Part shown: positions 50,692 to 60,929 of the stretch, piece by piece
Layout of the letters: each line of letters opens with the position of its first letter
How positions within the stretch are numbered: the stretch's first letter is position 1
Assembly (NCBI RefSeq): GCF_018861755.1
Contig: NZ_JAHLEF010000015.1
Coordinates: forward strand, 1 to 64,000
From: Clostridium sp. CF012
GTDB lineage: Bacteria; Bacillota; Clostridia; Clostridiales; Clostridiaceae
Direction: 5' to 3'
DNA: 64,000 bases
Made by a program: the position numbers and the translations under genes
The notes under the pieces: generated by a model
Told to the model about the DNA's origin: nothing
Database searches by the model: none
The model's input: only the letters and a program-made list of their open reading frames with translations

Positions 50692-52098
50692 TTAAATCTC
50701 TATTAGGAATGCCTCGTAAGCTCTACAAGCTTCATAAATATCTGCTTTACTTGCAATTTCCCATGGTGCATGCATGTTATGAAGAGCAACTCCTGAATCA
50801 ATAACCTGCATACCATACTCAGCTAATATATAAGCTATAGTACCACCGCCGCCTTGATCAACTTTGCCAAGCTCTGATGTTTGCCATGAAATTTTATGTT
50901 TAGCCATTATAGTTCTAAGCTCTGCAATAAATTCTGGGTTTGCATCGTTGCATCCACCTTTTCCACGAGCTCCAGTATACTTGTTTAAAACTATACCTTT
51001 ACCAAAATATGCAGAATTACGTTTTTCCATAACTGAAGGAAAGTTTGGATCAAAAGCTGCACTTACATCAGAAGATAACATTTTTGAATTAGCTAATGCC
51101 CTTCTTACTTTTAAATCACTATATTCTCCCATTAAATTAACAATTTCAGCTACTGTGTTTTCAAAAAATCTAGATTGCATTCCTGTTGCACCAATACTAC
51201 CTACTTCTTCTTTATCCACAAGTAAAACTATACAAGTTTTATCTGTTTCTTTTATCTTCATTAATGCCTCATAAGATGTATAAGCGCAAACCCTGTCATC
51301 ATGTCCATAAGCCATAACCATACTACTATCCAGTCCATAACTTCTAGCACGCCCTGCAGGTACTACTTCCAGCTCTGAAGATACAAAATCTTCTTCATCT
51401 ATATCATATTTATCATTTAAAAGTCTTAATACATTTAATTTAACTCTATTTTTAGCTTCCTTATCTTCTACTGGTATACTTCCCATGAACACATTTAAGT
51501 CTTCACCTTCAATACCCTTTGCCATAGTCTTTTGCATTTGGTCTGCAGATAAGTGAATTAGAAGATCTGATATTCCCACTACTGGTTCTTTTTCATCTTC
51601 TCCTATTACTACATTTACTACTGTTCCATCTTTCTTAACCACAACACCATGGATAGCTAAAGGGATAGTAACCCATTGATACTTCTTAACTCCACCATAA
51701 TAATGTGTCTTAACCAATGCTAAATCAGAATCCTCATATAATGGATTTTGCTTTAAATCCAGTCTTGGTGAGTCTACATGAGCACCTAAAATCTTAAAAC
51801 CCTTTTCAATTGGCTCAGAACCGATTAAAAATAACGCTAAAGTTTTCCCCATGCAGTTTGCATAAACCTTATCACCGGCTTTTAATGTAGCGCCTGCATT
51901 TATATAAGTATCAATATTTTTGTAACCATTTTTTTCAGCTAAAATAATAAATTCAGTTACGCACTCTCTTTCAGTTTTGCACTTTGACATAAAATCTATG
52001 TAACTATCAGATAATGCGAATACCTTTTCCAAATCACCTTTAGTGTATTTATCCCAAGCTAATTCATATTTTTTTTCTAAATCCTTAACATCAGACAT
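50692..52098 (-). CDS. M18-family aminopeptidase
   Basis: A 468-residue cytosolic zinc aminopeptidase of the M18 group (aminopeptidase I/ApeA-like). Ligand regions are visible: LGAHVDSPRLD, YGHDDRVCA, VDKEEVGSIGATGM, SSDVSAAFDPN and ALHNMHAPWE. It releases N-terminal residues from peptides. The length is normal for the family. AAGGGGG lies about 9 bases before the ATG. It is a single gene. Confidence 0.93.
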   Translation of the reverse strand: MSDVKDLEKKYELAWDKYTKGDLEKVFALSDSYIDFMSKCKTERECVTEFIILAEKNGYKNIDTYINAGATLKAGDKVYANCMGKTLALFLIGSEPIEKGFKILGAHVDSPRLDLKQNPLYEDSDLALVKTHYYGGVKKYQWVTIPLAIHGVVVKKDGTVVNVVIGEDEKEPVVGISDLLIHLSADQMQKTMAKGIEGEDLNVFMGSIPVEDKEAKNRVKLNVLRLLNDKYDIDEEDFVSSELEVVPAGRARSYGLDSSMVMAYGHDDRVCAYTSYEALMKIKETDKTCIVLLVDKEEVGSIGATGMQSRFFENTVAEIVNLMGEYSDLKVRRALANSKMLSSDVSAAFDPNFPSVMEKRNSAYFGKGIVLNKYTGARGKGGCNDANPEFIAELRTIMAKHKISWQTSELGKVDQGGGGTIAYILAEYGMQVIDSGVALHNMHAPWEIASKADIYEACRAYEAFLIEI

Positions 52099-52331
52099 GT
52101 TTACTTACCCCCTTGTATAACTATTTTTTGTACTTCCTATTCTACTAAATATTTTATTAAATTACAAACACCTAAACTGTCTTAAAAATGCCGTTTTTGC
52201 TACCATTGGTGCCAATTGAAGTGAATCTTTCAAATTTTAGAAATAATCAGTATCTTTATAGTATTTACTATATATTTTTGAATTTTTGCTATCTAAAAGT
52301 TGCATATTATTAGAATAATTTATTTTTTAAT

Positions 52332-53255
52332 TTAATTATTATTACGAGCTGCTGTTACTTCCTCTATTCTCATATTTATGGTTTCAACAGGTGTTATCTT
52401 AGAATTTAAACTATACCTATAATTAGCTGCAGCAGCTTCAATGATAACTGCTATATTTCTACCCGGCCTAATTGGCAGCGTTATTTTTCTTAGCGGCACA
52501 TTTAAAATTTCCATAAATTCATTATCTATACCAAGCCTATCATATTCTTCATTCTCGTTCCACAGAGTAAGAGAAATCAATATACTTATAGTCTTCGTAT
52601 TTAGAACGGAACTCATACCATAAATCGCTGGGATATCTATTATCCCCATACCTCTCACTTCCAACATTCCTGAGGTTATGTATGGACAACTTCCTAGGAG
52701 TATACCATCAATTTCTTTAATGTCTACCGCGTCGTCTGCAATCAATCTATGACCCCTTTTAATTAATTCTAAGGCACATTCACTCTTACCTATACCACTT
52801 TCACCACTTAATAATATTCCTATTCCATAAACATCTACTAGCACTCCATGAAGTCTAGTTTCTGGTGCTAGCTTAGTGTCTAAGAAGCTCGTAAGCTTGC
52901 TAATAAATCTTGTAGAAATTAATTTGGTCCTTAAAACCCATCGACCATTTTCCTGTGCAGCCTTTAGAATTTCCTTATGAGGTTCCAACTGCCTAGTAAA
53001 GATAACACAAAGTGGTTGTAATTTAAAATATTTGTTAATTCGTTTCTTCCTCAGTTCTACCTCCATGCAATCTAGAAAACCCCATTCTGCCATGCCTATT
53101 AATTGAACCCTCTTATTATCAAAATACTGGTAAAAGCCTGCAATTTGAAGCCCTGGTCTATTAATATCAGTAACATTAATTAATTTACCTTTCTCTCCTT
53201 CTACTAAAACCTCTAACTTAAAATGCTCTATTAACTCCTCTATCGTAACAGCCAT
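52332..53255 (-). CDS. hprK: HPr kinase/phosphorylase
   Basis: A 307-residue enzyme with P-loop LSGESGIGKSECALEL, HRLIADDAVDIKEI, and the HPrK signature EVRGMGIIDIPAIYG. It phosphorylates HPr on serine, linking sugar flux to CcpA-dependent catabolite control, and also dephosphorylates it. The DUF896 gene directly upstream (19 bases) is probably co-transcribed. Confidence 0.95.
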   Translation of the reverse strand: MAVTIEELIEHFKLEVLVEGEKGKLINVTDINRPGLQIAGFYQYFDNKRVQLIGMAEWGFLDCMEVELRKKRINKYFKLQPLCVIFTRQLEPHKEILKAAQENGRWVLRTKLISTRFISKLTSFLDTKLAPETRLHGVLVDVYGIGILLSGESGIGKSECALELIKRGHRLIADDAVDIKEIDGILLGSCPYITSGMLEVRGMGIIDIPAIYGMSSVLNTKTISILISLTLWNENEEYDRLGIDNEFMEILNVPLRKITLPIRPGRNIAVIIEAAAANYRYSLNSKITPVETINMRIEEVTAARNNN

Positions 53256-53274
53256 TAAAAACGCCTCATTTCTA

Positions 53275-53475
53275 CTAATTTATATATTTATTGTTTAAAT
53301 CCTTCGGTTCTACTTTCACAATTGTATCTAATTGCGCTTTAAAATTTCTTTTAACATTGTTAATATACTTTTGTCTTAGTTCTTGCTGCTCTACTTTTTC
53401 CTCCTCAGTAAGTCCATGCTCTTTGCTTTTCTTATAAAGGTAATTTATCCTATTAGTTAATTCATCTATACTCAT
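53275..53475 (-). CDS. DUF896 (YnzC-like) small protein
   Basis: A 66-residue helical-hairpin protein with the DUF896 signature: INYLYKKSKEHGLTEEEKVE, then QQELRQKYINNVKRNFKAQL. The family is widespread in Firmicutes; the B. subtilis homologue YnzC is SOS-linked but has no settled biochemical role. AGGAGTG precedes the ATG. It sits upstream of hprK. Confidence 0.9.
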   Translation of the reverse strand: MSIDELTNRINYLYKKSKEHGLTEEEKVEQQELRQKYINNVKRNFKAQLDTIVKVEPKDLNNKYIN

Positions 53476-53797
53476 AATATCACTCCTATACTATTTTTAA
53501 CTTTTTTATTTTGCCAAAATATTTTATTGGTAAATAGTGAAAATGGAACATATTCTATTCTTATAATTATAGAACAAAAAATTTAAGACTTTTTTCGTCA
53601 TTTACATATTATGTAAAGTAGCTTTTTTCAACACCTTCATGAGTTTATATGTTATATTTTACCATATTGTTCTTATATATTTTCAGAAATTATAGCCTAT
53701 TTTGTAATTTTGTATGTTATATTGACTAAGAAAAAAACTAACATTCTTTGTATAATTTGGTATACTGTATTTAGTCCACAAAACCAAAATTATTAAT
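53476..53797. other. Divergent intergenic region, AT-rich
   Basis: The 322 bases separate the leftward DUF896-hprK genes from the rightward Spo0E-like gene, so they must hold two promoters. TATAAT occurs at about 53750 but no -35 at a standard distance stands out. No RNA gene or ORF with a site is visible. Confidence 0.5.
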
Positions 53798-53902
53798 AAG
53801 GGGTATAAATACATGAATAAGAGGTATAAAATCATGATTAATAGGCATAAACATATAATTAAAAAGTATAAATCTATAATCAAGAATTATAAATTTATGA
53901 AT
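53798..53902 (+). repeat. Five tandem 21-bp units carrying RBS-like and start-like sequence
   Basis: Units start at 53798, 53819, 53840, 53861 and 53882. The first two read AAGGGGTATAAATACATGAAT-like and AAGAGGTATAAAATCATGATT-like, so each carries a GGGG or GAGG block and an ATG at proper spacing; the later ones diverge. As 21 is a multiple of three they encode heptads such as MNKRYKI and MINRHKH at the N terminus of the next gene. Confidence 0.85.
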
Positions 53903-54073
53903 ATAAAGTTACAACTTATAAGAAGAGAATTAGAATCATTAAGAATGCTACTACATTTTCTACTAAATTTCAAAAACCCAACAGATAAAATAGTTGTGTC
54001 TTGTAGTCAGCAATTAGACGAAGTAATTGTTAAATATGAAAAAGTTAAAGCCACTTGCAAAAAAGTGGCTTAG
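53813..54073 (+). CDS. Spo0E-like phosphatase with a repeat-derived N terminus
   Basis: An 86-residue protein whose second half matches Spo0E-like aspartyl-phosphate phosphatases: ELESLRMLLHFLLN as the first helix and SCSQQLDEVIVKYEK as the SQxLDxxI helix that acts on Spo0A-P. The first 28 residues are heptads rich in Lys/Tyr/Ile encoded by a 21-bp tandem repeat. Translation could start at 53813, at 53834, or at the ATG near 53897 (MNIKLQLIRRELES), the last giving the normal family length. Probable role: delaying sporulation. Confidence 0.72.
   Translation: MNKRYKIMINRHKHIIKKYKSIIKNYKFMNIKLQLIRRELESLRMLLHFLLNFKNPTDKIVVSCSQQLDEVIVKYEKVKATCKKVA
54045..54073 (+). terminator. Hairpin at the end of the Spo0E-like gene
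   Basis: AAGCCACTT and AAGTGGCTT form a 9-bp stem with a short A-rich loop, overlapping the stop codon. No strong T-run follows. Confidence 0.6.
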
Positions 54074-54101
54074 ATATCCACTTATTACTGTAAACGAAAA
54101 T

Positions 54102-54500
54102 TTAAATATCTAATTCAAATAAAATATCATCAATTTCTATATCTGCATCTTCACCATAAAAAACTACGGCAAATTCATTAAATTCATATGCATCTTGTGA
54201 TATATCACAGCCAATAAACTCATACTCAATTTCCATTTGCTGCGCACATTCTTCCATAATATCTTCCACATTATCTGCAGCAATATCACTTAAATAAGGT
54301 AAAAAATATTCTTCATACCATTCCTCTTTATCCTGTTTAAAATCTCCTTCTTCATTTGCATAACATGTAGCCGCGTCCATTTCTACTTCATCATAATAAT
54401 ATTTAAATTTTAAAGCAATGGTGCCCTTTTTATATTTAATTTCAGCTATATCACTTAACTCATTTAAATTTAAAAAATTTATTATATATTGTTTATTCAA
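54102..54500 (-). CDS. Acidic protein, unrecognised
   Basis: A 132-residue, strongly acidic soluble protein. Start at a TTG (54500) with GGAGGGG 6 bases upstream; the ATG five codons earlier overlaps that site. Segments EEWYEEYFLPYLSDIAADN and CAQQMEIEYEFIGCDISQDA are distinctive, but no family is recognised. It lies alone between two converging or spaced genes. Confidence 0.65.
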   Translation of the reverse strand: MNKQYIINFLNLNELSDIAEIKYKKGTIALKFKYYYDEVEMDAATCYANEEGDFKQDKEEWYEEYFLPYLSDIAADNVEDIMEECAQQMEIEYEFIGCDISQDAYEFNEFAVVFYGEDADIEIDDILFELDI

Positions 54501-54747
54501 ATAAATCCCCTCCATACTACATTGGTAAATTATTCATTACGGCTTTGTGCTTATTTAAATAATACTAGAGATAGCTATTTTTTTCTATAACAAATTGAAA
54601 TAATAATAATTTTTTTATTTATATATTATATTCTTTACATTTGAAATACTTTTAATTCCCTATAAAAAAAGGAAAACTCCACTATTAAAGTAAAATTCCC
54701 CTTTTTTTGTTATTGGATTTCGTAAACCGTATTTTTCTAATAGATCT

Positions 54748-55923
54748 CTAGTTTAAAAGCTGTAAATATGCTTCCACAAATTTGTCAGCCAACTCATATT
54801 CTTTGATATCTGGAACAAAATTAAATCTTAATCCTTCTTCTAATACTTTAAATTTTAAAGACTTAAGCCTTTGTGTAAGCATGGCAACTCCTTCTCCACT
54901 CCATCCATATGATCCAAAAGCTGCTGCAGTCTTTCCTCTATTGGTTATTGCACACACAAGAGATAAAACGTCCCAAGCAGGTTTTACAGCATCTTGATTA
55001 ATAGTGGGAGAACCTATCATAATACCACTGGCTTTTTCAATTAATTCCACAATATCGCTTAAATTCATAGATGTAATTTCATGAGCCTCAGCTTTTATGC
55101 CATTTTCGTTGATTTTCTCAGCTAAATATTTTCCAATTTTTTCAGTATTACCATAAGCTGAAACATAAAAAATTTGAACATTTTTTTCTTTTATTTCGTA
55201 AGTTTTAGCCCATTCTCTATAAAGGTCTACATACATTTTAGCGTCATCTATATGTATAGGCCCATGACTTGGTGCTATTATATCTAATTCTAAATCTTTA
55301 ATTTTATCCAGTCCCATATTTACAAATTTTTTGAAAGGTCCCATTATAACATCAAAATAATATTTCATTTCATCAAAATAGTCGCCTGAGCAGCTATCCG
55401 TTATGCAATTAATTGGTGAATAGTGGCATCCCATTACATCACAAGTAAACAATACTTTTTCTTCCTTAACATATGTAAATATTGTATCAGGCCAATGCAA
55501 ATTTGGTGCGGAAATAAATTGTAAGGTGTTTTTACCTAAGCATATCTCTTCCACAGCCAAATCACTATTAAACTCCTTATTAGTAATTTCTTTTAAATAA
55601 TTTATGGCAGCTCTTGAACCAAGAACAATAGCCTCTGGATAAACTTCTAAGAACTTAGCTAATGAGCCACTATGGTCGAGTTCTGTATGTTGAACAATTA
55701 TGTAATCAACTTTTCTTTCTCCAATAACACCTTTTATTTTACCTAAAAACTCTTCAAAATAACCATCTTTAACACAATCTATTATAGCAACCTTTTCGTC
55801 ATCAATTAAATATGAATTATAAGTCGTTCCTTTCTTTGTTTCCATTATAATATCAAATACCCTAAGTTCAGGGTTGTTTACACCAATCCAATAAATATTA
55901 TCTTTCAACTTTGTTGTTTCCAT
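54748..55923 (-). CDS. fprA: A-type flavoprotein (FprA/rubredoxin:O2 oxidoreductase)
   Basis: A 391-residue flavodiiron protein. The beta-lactamase-like part has the di-iron ligands in [24 protein letters not shown] and APSHGPIH. The flavodoxin part starts at [19 protein letters not shown]. These enzymes reduce O2 to water or NO to N2O and protect anaerobes. Start METTKLKD is set by AGGGAGG 9 bases upstream. The name fprA is used for the family. Confidence 0.92.
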   Translation of the reverse strand: METTKLKDNIYWIGVNNPELRVFDIIMETKKGTTYNSYLIDDEKVAIIDCVKDGYFEEFLGKIKGVIGERKVDYIIVQHTELDHSGSLAKFLEVYPEAIVLGSRAAINYLKEITNKEFNSDLAVEEICLGKNTLQFISAPNLHWPDTIFTYVKEEKVLFTCDVMGCHYSPINCITDSCSGDYFDEMKYYFDVIMGPFKKFVNMGLDKIKDLELDIIAPSHGPIHIDDAKMYVDLYREWAKTYEIKEKNVQIFYVSAYGNTEKIGKYLAEKINENGIKAEAHEITSMNLSDIVELIEKASGIMIGSPTINQDAVKPAWDVLSLVCAITNRGKTAAAFGSYGWSGEGVAMLTQRLKSLKFKVLEEGLRFNFVPDIKEYELADKFVEAYLQLLN

Positions 55924-56146
55924 TCTCAAAATCCTCCCTTTAGTTCTTTTGTAAAATATTTTTTATTAAGTTTATCTCTATTTCAAATTTATATACAAAT
56001 TTATATAATTTTAATTGTTTTATACATAATACATTATATTTTATCACATTTATTAAAGCTGTTCAACTAACAATAATTATTATAAAATAAATTAGGACAA
56101 TCTCTTGAATCATTGGAGAATCTCGCTTGCGAATCTTGGGGAATCA

Positions 56147-56165
56147 TTGGGGACGGTTAACAATT
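56147..56165 (+). repeat. Left inverted repeat of the RAYT locus
   Basis: TTGGGGACGGTTAACAATT, exact complement of 57494-57512. Just outside lies GAATCTTGGGGAATCATTG, a partial repetition of the same motif. Confidence 0.9.
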
Positions 56166-56494
56166 ATTTATCCTTTATTTAGGCACAAGGTCTTCTGTAA
56201 ACTGGTATCTTTTAGTCACAAATATATCTTTCAAAAATGCCTTCATACATGTAATATTATACAACTTACTTTTATTTTCTTTTTTTGCAGTAATATTTTT
56301 TTACTCTAAAATGCTTGTCCACTTTTATTAATTTAAATATTGATATTCAGATCTCTATTTTTTTATTTCTTAAAACAAATTAATATGCTTAATTTAAGAA
56401 AAACATCTCAAATAAATTTTTAGTTACTGTTTTAAAATTGACTCATATGCCTAATATTAAAAATATTAATAAACTACAAGTAACCGATTTATTA

Positions 56495-57406
56495 CTAAGT
56501 ATAGGATTTAATAAATTCTCCAATAATATTTTCATACTTTTCGTCAGTTCCAATTAATTCAATACCAATGTTACTTAATTTTGATAATCTAGCCTGTGAA
56601 ATGTTCCCCAGGGCTCTTGATATCTCACTGAATTTAAAATTGCAAAGACTCCGCATTAAAATAACTGTTAGAGCTTTTGCACGTACAAGTTTTCTACTGT
56701 ACTTAATGTTAAGATGAAACTTAGATATATTCATCTTTGATGCTATAAATTCCATCACATCTTCATAAGAAAAATTTCTTACAAGTATCTTCCTTCCACT
56801 TCTATATTCTGTTTTTTCATCTTGGAATTCAAATTCTTCACTCAATTTTTCATCGTTACATCCAAACACATGACTATAGTAGCTTTTCCTAGCGGTACTA
56901 ATGTCATTTCCAAAAAAGTCCAATACAAATCCATAATCAACTATATTGAAGTGGTCCCGTCTTTTCCCAATATATATTCCCAAGCTAGAAAAAGCATATT
57001 TTTCAGGACAATCTTTAAATTCACTTATATCTGTAGGATTATTATGTATATACAATGATACAGTCTTTAAATATTTGTCATTATCAACTATTTTGCTCTT
57101 GAATCTATCTTTAAAAAGATGGCCTTCTCTTTCATATTTTTTATTAAAGTACATCGCATAAGAAAAATTAATTCCGTGCATGACTTTTGATATGTCTGCT
57201 CCATTAGCATCAACCAATAAATGTGCATGGTTATCCATAAGACAGTACCCATAAATTTTAACGTTATAGAGCTTTTTATACTTCTTCACAAGTAATAAAT
57301 ACTTTTCTTTATCTTCAGGATCCCTATATAAATCTACCTCGCTGATACTTTTACACATAATATGAAATATAGCGTCAGCTGCTTTTAATCTTGCCTTTCT
57401 TGCCAT
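56495..57406 (-). CDS. REP-associated tyrosine transposase (RAYT, Y1_Tnp domain)
   Basis: A 303-residue protein with the Y1_Tnp/IS200-like fold: FHIMCKSISEVDLYRDPEDK, then the HUH motif in YCLMDNHAHLLVDANG, FKDRFKSKIVDND, and the tyrosine-containing helix YLKTVSLYIHNNP. The C-terminal 110 residues end in a helix-turn-helix-like part (FKFSEISRALGNISQARLSK). RAYTs are domesticated relatives of IS200/IS605 transposases linked to REP elements. It starts at an ATG with GGGGTG upstream. Confidence 0.9.
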   Translation of the reverse strand: MARKARLKAADAIFHIMCKSISEVDLYRDPEDKEKYLLLVKKYKKLYNVKIYGYCLMDNHAHLLVDANGADISKVMHGINFSYAMYFNKKYEREGHLFKDRFKSKIVDNDKYLKTVSLYIHNNPTDISEFKDCPEKYAFSSLGIYIGKRRDHFNIVDYGFVLDFFGNDISTARKSYYSHVFGCNDEKLSEEFEFQDEKTEYRSGRKILVRNFSYEDVMEFIASKMNISKFHLNIKYSRKLVRAKALTVILMRSLCNFKFSEISRALGNISQARLSKLSNIGIELIGTDEKYENIIGEFIKSYT

Positions 57407-57493
57407 AAAAAAACACCCCTACTCATAAGCTTTTACTTAGATTATTGCCTATGGGTAGAGATGATATTCATATTCTTAATCTATAGTTTAAAT

Positions 57494-57512
57494 AATTGTT
57501 AACCGTCCCCAA
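57494..57512 (-). repeat. Right inverted repeat of the RAYT locus
   Basis: Exact complement of 56147-56165. Just outside, CCCAATGATTCCTGATTCCC repeats the AATCATTGGG motif seen on the left. Confidence 0.9.
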
Positions 57513-57553
57513 TGACCCAATGATTCCTGATTCCCAATGATCCACCGGTTATT

Positions 57554-59847
57554 TTAGTCTAATAAAGTTGAAAGCTTCCCCTTATAAAAAATATACTCCA
57601 TATGTAAAGCTCTTGTAAGAACTACATATAATATTCTCTTGTCTAACTCATTATCTCCATAATTTTCTTCGTCACAATTGTATACAATACTACAATCGAA
57701 TTCTAAGCCCTTAGTCATATATGAGGGTATAATTATTCTTTCCGACTGAAACTTCTTATCTGTATTTTTTATTAACTCCCAATCATCTTTACTATACTTT
57801 TTAAGTTGTGCTTTTATATATTTACACTCACTAAATGTTTTTCCAATAACTGCTATGCTTTTCTTTCCACTTTTCTTTATTTTTTTTACTATTTCATCTA
57901 ATTTTTCAGCAAAATCCTTTTCTAAGGTATATGCAATTAACTCTGGTTTTTCACCGTGTCTTAGTACAGGACTCGCTGGCGTTATATAATTTTGTTGCTT
58001 TTGAAGTACTTTATTTGCAACGTTTATTATTTCTATTGTTGATCTATAGCTTTGCGTAAGTGGAATATAATTTGCTTGTCCCTTGAAAACCTCACTGATA
58101 AGCTTTTGCCAACTCTCGATACCCTTATAATAATAAATCCCCTGTCCAATATCACCTACAATTGTAAAAGAATCATTAAGTGCAATGTTTTTAAGCATCA
58201 ATAATTGAAAATTACTATAATCCTGAGCTTCATCTATGACGATATGGGAAAAGTTAAATTTCTCTAAGCCCTCAATTTTAAGCTTTAAATAAAGTAAAGC
58301 GGCTAAATCATCACTATCGATAATCTTATCATTCATATTAACGATACTCTCGGCTTTAATAAAGGCATATAGTTTTGTTGATATCTTTCCTTCAGTAAGT
58401 TCATTAAAGACTTCTTCATCCGCAAGTAAATTAAAATATAAGTCAATTACACTTTTTTGTGACCATTTTTTAAAATACTCATCCATGACTTTTTTAGCAT
58501 TAGCTTTAAAATGTTTTTTTCCTCATCTCTTTTATCATAAAGTTCAATAATTTTCTTTCTCTTAGAAATTTCATCTTTAATCTCTCTTTTTACTCTTTGG
58601 ATGGATTTATCATAGGTAGAATCTACTTTTTCCATAATTTCTGGAATTATATTCTTTAATTTTAAATTGAAATATCTTCTAATTTCTTCTTTTCTCTTGT
58701 TTAATGGCAGGTTTAGTAAGTCTTTAGAGTATAATCTTTTTATTTCATTTGAATTAAATAGTATATGTTCCGAAACTATAATATCCTCCACTTGGATATC
58801 TTTATTTTCTATATATTTTAAGTATCTATCTATAATGCTTTTAAATGTCATGCTTCCTTTAAATTTGCTACTAGTGGTTATAAATTTCACTTTGTCATTA
58901 TCCGTTTCTTCCATAACTGAAGAAAACTTCATATCCTTTGTATTGATTTTACCACCATAAATTAATATGTTGCAGGCGATATCTTCAAAGGTGCTTTGCA
59001 CAACCCCACTTACACCAAGACTAGGTAGTATATCTGAAATATAATCCAGAAACAGCTTATTAGGTGCTACAACTAATATTTCTTGGGTTTCTAAATTTTC
59101 ACTATATTTGTACATGAGATATGCTAGCCTATGTAGAGCCACTGTTGTTTTCCCTGAACCTGCAGAGCCTTGTATTATCATTACTGTATTCTTACTGGCC
59201 CTTATAATTTCATTCTGTTCCTTTTGAATAGTAGCTACTACATCTTTAAGCTTACTTCCTATGCTTTGTTCTAAATTTATCTTTAAGAATTCATCTACTA
59301 ATGCATTTTCCTCAGTTTCGTCATTTGAAGATCTTAAGATTATATCATTAATACCTTCATCAAAAGCATTTTCTAACTTTTCATCCTTAATAAGAAATTT
59401 GCGTTTTAGCGACAGCTCACCTTCTACAAAACCTATAGGTGCCTTGTAATTAACTTCCCCTTGTTGCCCACTATAATATAATTCTGCAATTGGTGCTCTC
59501 CAATCAATTACCTTTTCCTCTCCCTGACTCCTATCATTTAAACCAAATTTACCTATATAATAACTTTCCGTGTCTCTTCTGCTCTCTCTAAAATCAATTC
59601 TTGCAAAATACGGTTTGTGAGCTACCTGCGTGTACTTTTGTAAATTCCTATTTGCAAACTCATATACCTGCTCAGCTAGAGCTAACTCTTCACTATAGGT
59701 ACCACCTGAACTCTTCTTTAACATAGATACTTTTTTTTCTAACTCTTCTTCTTTTTCCACAGCTAGATTAATTTGCACATTCAACCAGTCTATAGTTTCC
59801 TTTAGGTTCTTATTTTCAAATTCCATTTCCTTCTTATTTATTGCCAT
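57554..59847 (-). CDS. helD: HelD-like RNA polymerase recycling helicase, split by a -1 shift
   Basis: Two overlapping frames together make one HelD-type protein of about 764 residues. The first part has an N-terminal coiled coil, VIDWRAPIAELYY, Walker A QGSAGSGKTTVALHRLAYL and VVAPNKLFLDYI. The second part has IVIDEAQDYSNFQ, LTQSYRSTIEI, YMTKGLEFD and VLTRAL. Helicase motifs are complete only when the frames are joined at about 58515, where A AAA AAC lies in the correct phase for a -1 shift. Start MAINKKEME has GGGGAG 8 bases upstream. Confidence 0.85.
58513..58519 (-). other. Slippery heptamer A AAA AAC in helD
   Basis: In the zero frame the codons are GAA AAA AAC, giving the classic heptamer A AAA AAC. 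A -1 slip makes CAT TTT AAA GCT the next codons, which continue as HFKANAKKVMDEYF and full-length HelD. The preceding AGAGATGAGG is purine-rich and could act as an upstream Shine-Dalgarno-like stimulator. A missing base in the A-run is the alternative. Confidence 0.6.
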
Positions 59848-59952
59848 TGACACAACTCCCCACTATAAGACATCTCGAAAAAATAAGCAATTCTTTAATA
59901 ATAAAAATACTACATCATATACTTTAATACCATGAACTTTAAGGAGGTATTT

Positions 59953-60783
59953 ATGAATATTTTAATAACTGGTGCAAAGGGTAATATTGGAACATATCTT
60001 TGTAATGTCTTGTCAACATCACATACTATATATGGACTAGGTAAAACTGAGCTTAACATAATGGATAAAATATCTACTGAGAAGGCTCTAAGTGAATTAA
60101 ATCCGGATGTTGTAATTCATACTGCATCTATAACAAATAAATACATTTGTGAGTACAATGATACTTTAGCCTATGGTGTAAATACCCTAGGAACTTTAAA
60201 TATTGCTAACTGTTGTAATTTTCTTAATATACCAATATTATACCTATCTAGCACAGATGTATACGGTGATATTAAATCTTCCCCATATAGTGAAATTGAT
60301 GAATGTACTCCAATAAACGCCTTTAGCAAGAGTAAACTCGGGGCAGAAGAATTAATCCAAACTATTTGCACCAAATATTTTATTCTTCGCAGCTCAAATA
60401 TATTTGGTGGCAATGATTGTTTTGTTAGAAAGCTACTAAAAGGTAAGCATACTGCAATATATCTGTTTTCAAATCCCACTCTTTCCATAACTTATATTGA
60501 AGATTTAACTGCAGTTATTCTGAGGCTTCTAGCTACTGATAAATATGGAGTATATAACTATACAAATGAAGGTTGTTTATCAAAATCAGAACTAATAAAT
60601 AGTATAATAGAATTGGGTAACCTTAATATTCCTTTGATTGTAAATTCAGATAATCTTTTATCAAATATCATCAAAGAACCTAAGTACACCTGTGTGAATA
60701 GTTCTCACATAAAAAGCTCCCTTGATATTGAAATTCCACCTTGGAATGTTAGACTGAAAGATTATATTAATAAGGAAATTTAA
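59953..60783 (+). CDS. RmlD-like NAD(P)-dependent sugar-nucleotide reductase
   Basis: A 276-residue extended short-chain dehydrogenase: Rossmann motif ITGAKGNIGTYL, DVVIHTASITN, LYLSSTDVYGD, and the active-site helix NAFSKSKLGAEELI. The catalytic YxxxK appears as FSKSK, so the Tyr is Phe in this reading. It resembles dTDP-4-dehydrorhamnose reductases, but no rhamnose genes are near. AAGGAGG precedes the ATG; the ATG 21 bases earlier lacks a site. Confidence 0.85.
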   Translation: MNILITGAKGNIGTYLCNVLSTSHTIYGLGKTELNIMDKISTEKALSELNPDVVIHTASITNKYICEYNDTLAYGVNTLGTLNIANCCNFLNIPILYLSSTDVYGDIKSSPYSEIDECTPINAFSKSKLGAEELIQTICTKYFILRSSNIFGGNDCFVRKLLKGKHTAIYLFSNPTLSITYIEDLTAVILRLLATDKYGVYNYTNEGCLSKSELINSIIELGNLNIPLIVNSDNLLSNIIKEPKYTCVNSSHIKSSLDIEIPPWNVRLKDYINKEI

Positions 60784-60929
60784 AATAGGCTAGACTAATT
60801 TAATGACTTGTAATTTTCCGCCGTACCTATACATTTTAAATGTTAAAATTTCATATTGCATTGACATTTAGGCACTTTCAGAATAGAATATCAGTATAGT
60901 ATACCCACTATGGGTATGGAGGTGTTTTT

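Larger units (their letters stand above)
56147..57512 (-). mobile_element. RAYT transposase locus between exact inverted repeats
   Basis: The locus is bounded by TTGGGGACGGTTAACAATT (56147-56165) and its exact complement (57494-57512). The outside flanks also share AATCATTGGG-type repeats. Inside are the RAYT gene and about 330 bases of AT-rich DNA with no other gene between the left repeat and the gene's stop. The GGGGACGG motif is familiar from clostridial RAYT-associated repeats. No target-site duplication can be defined. Confidence 0.82.
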
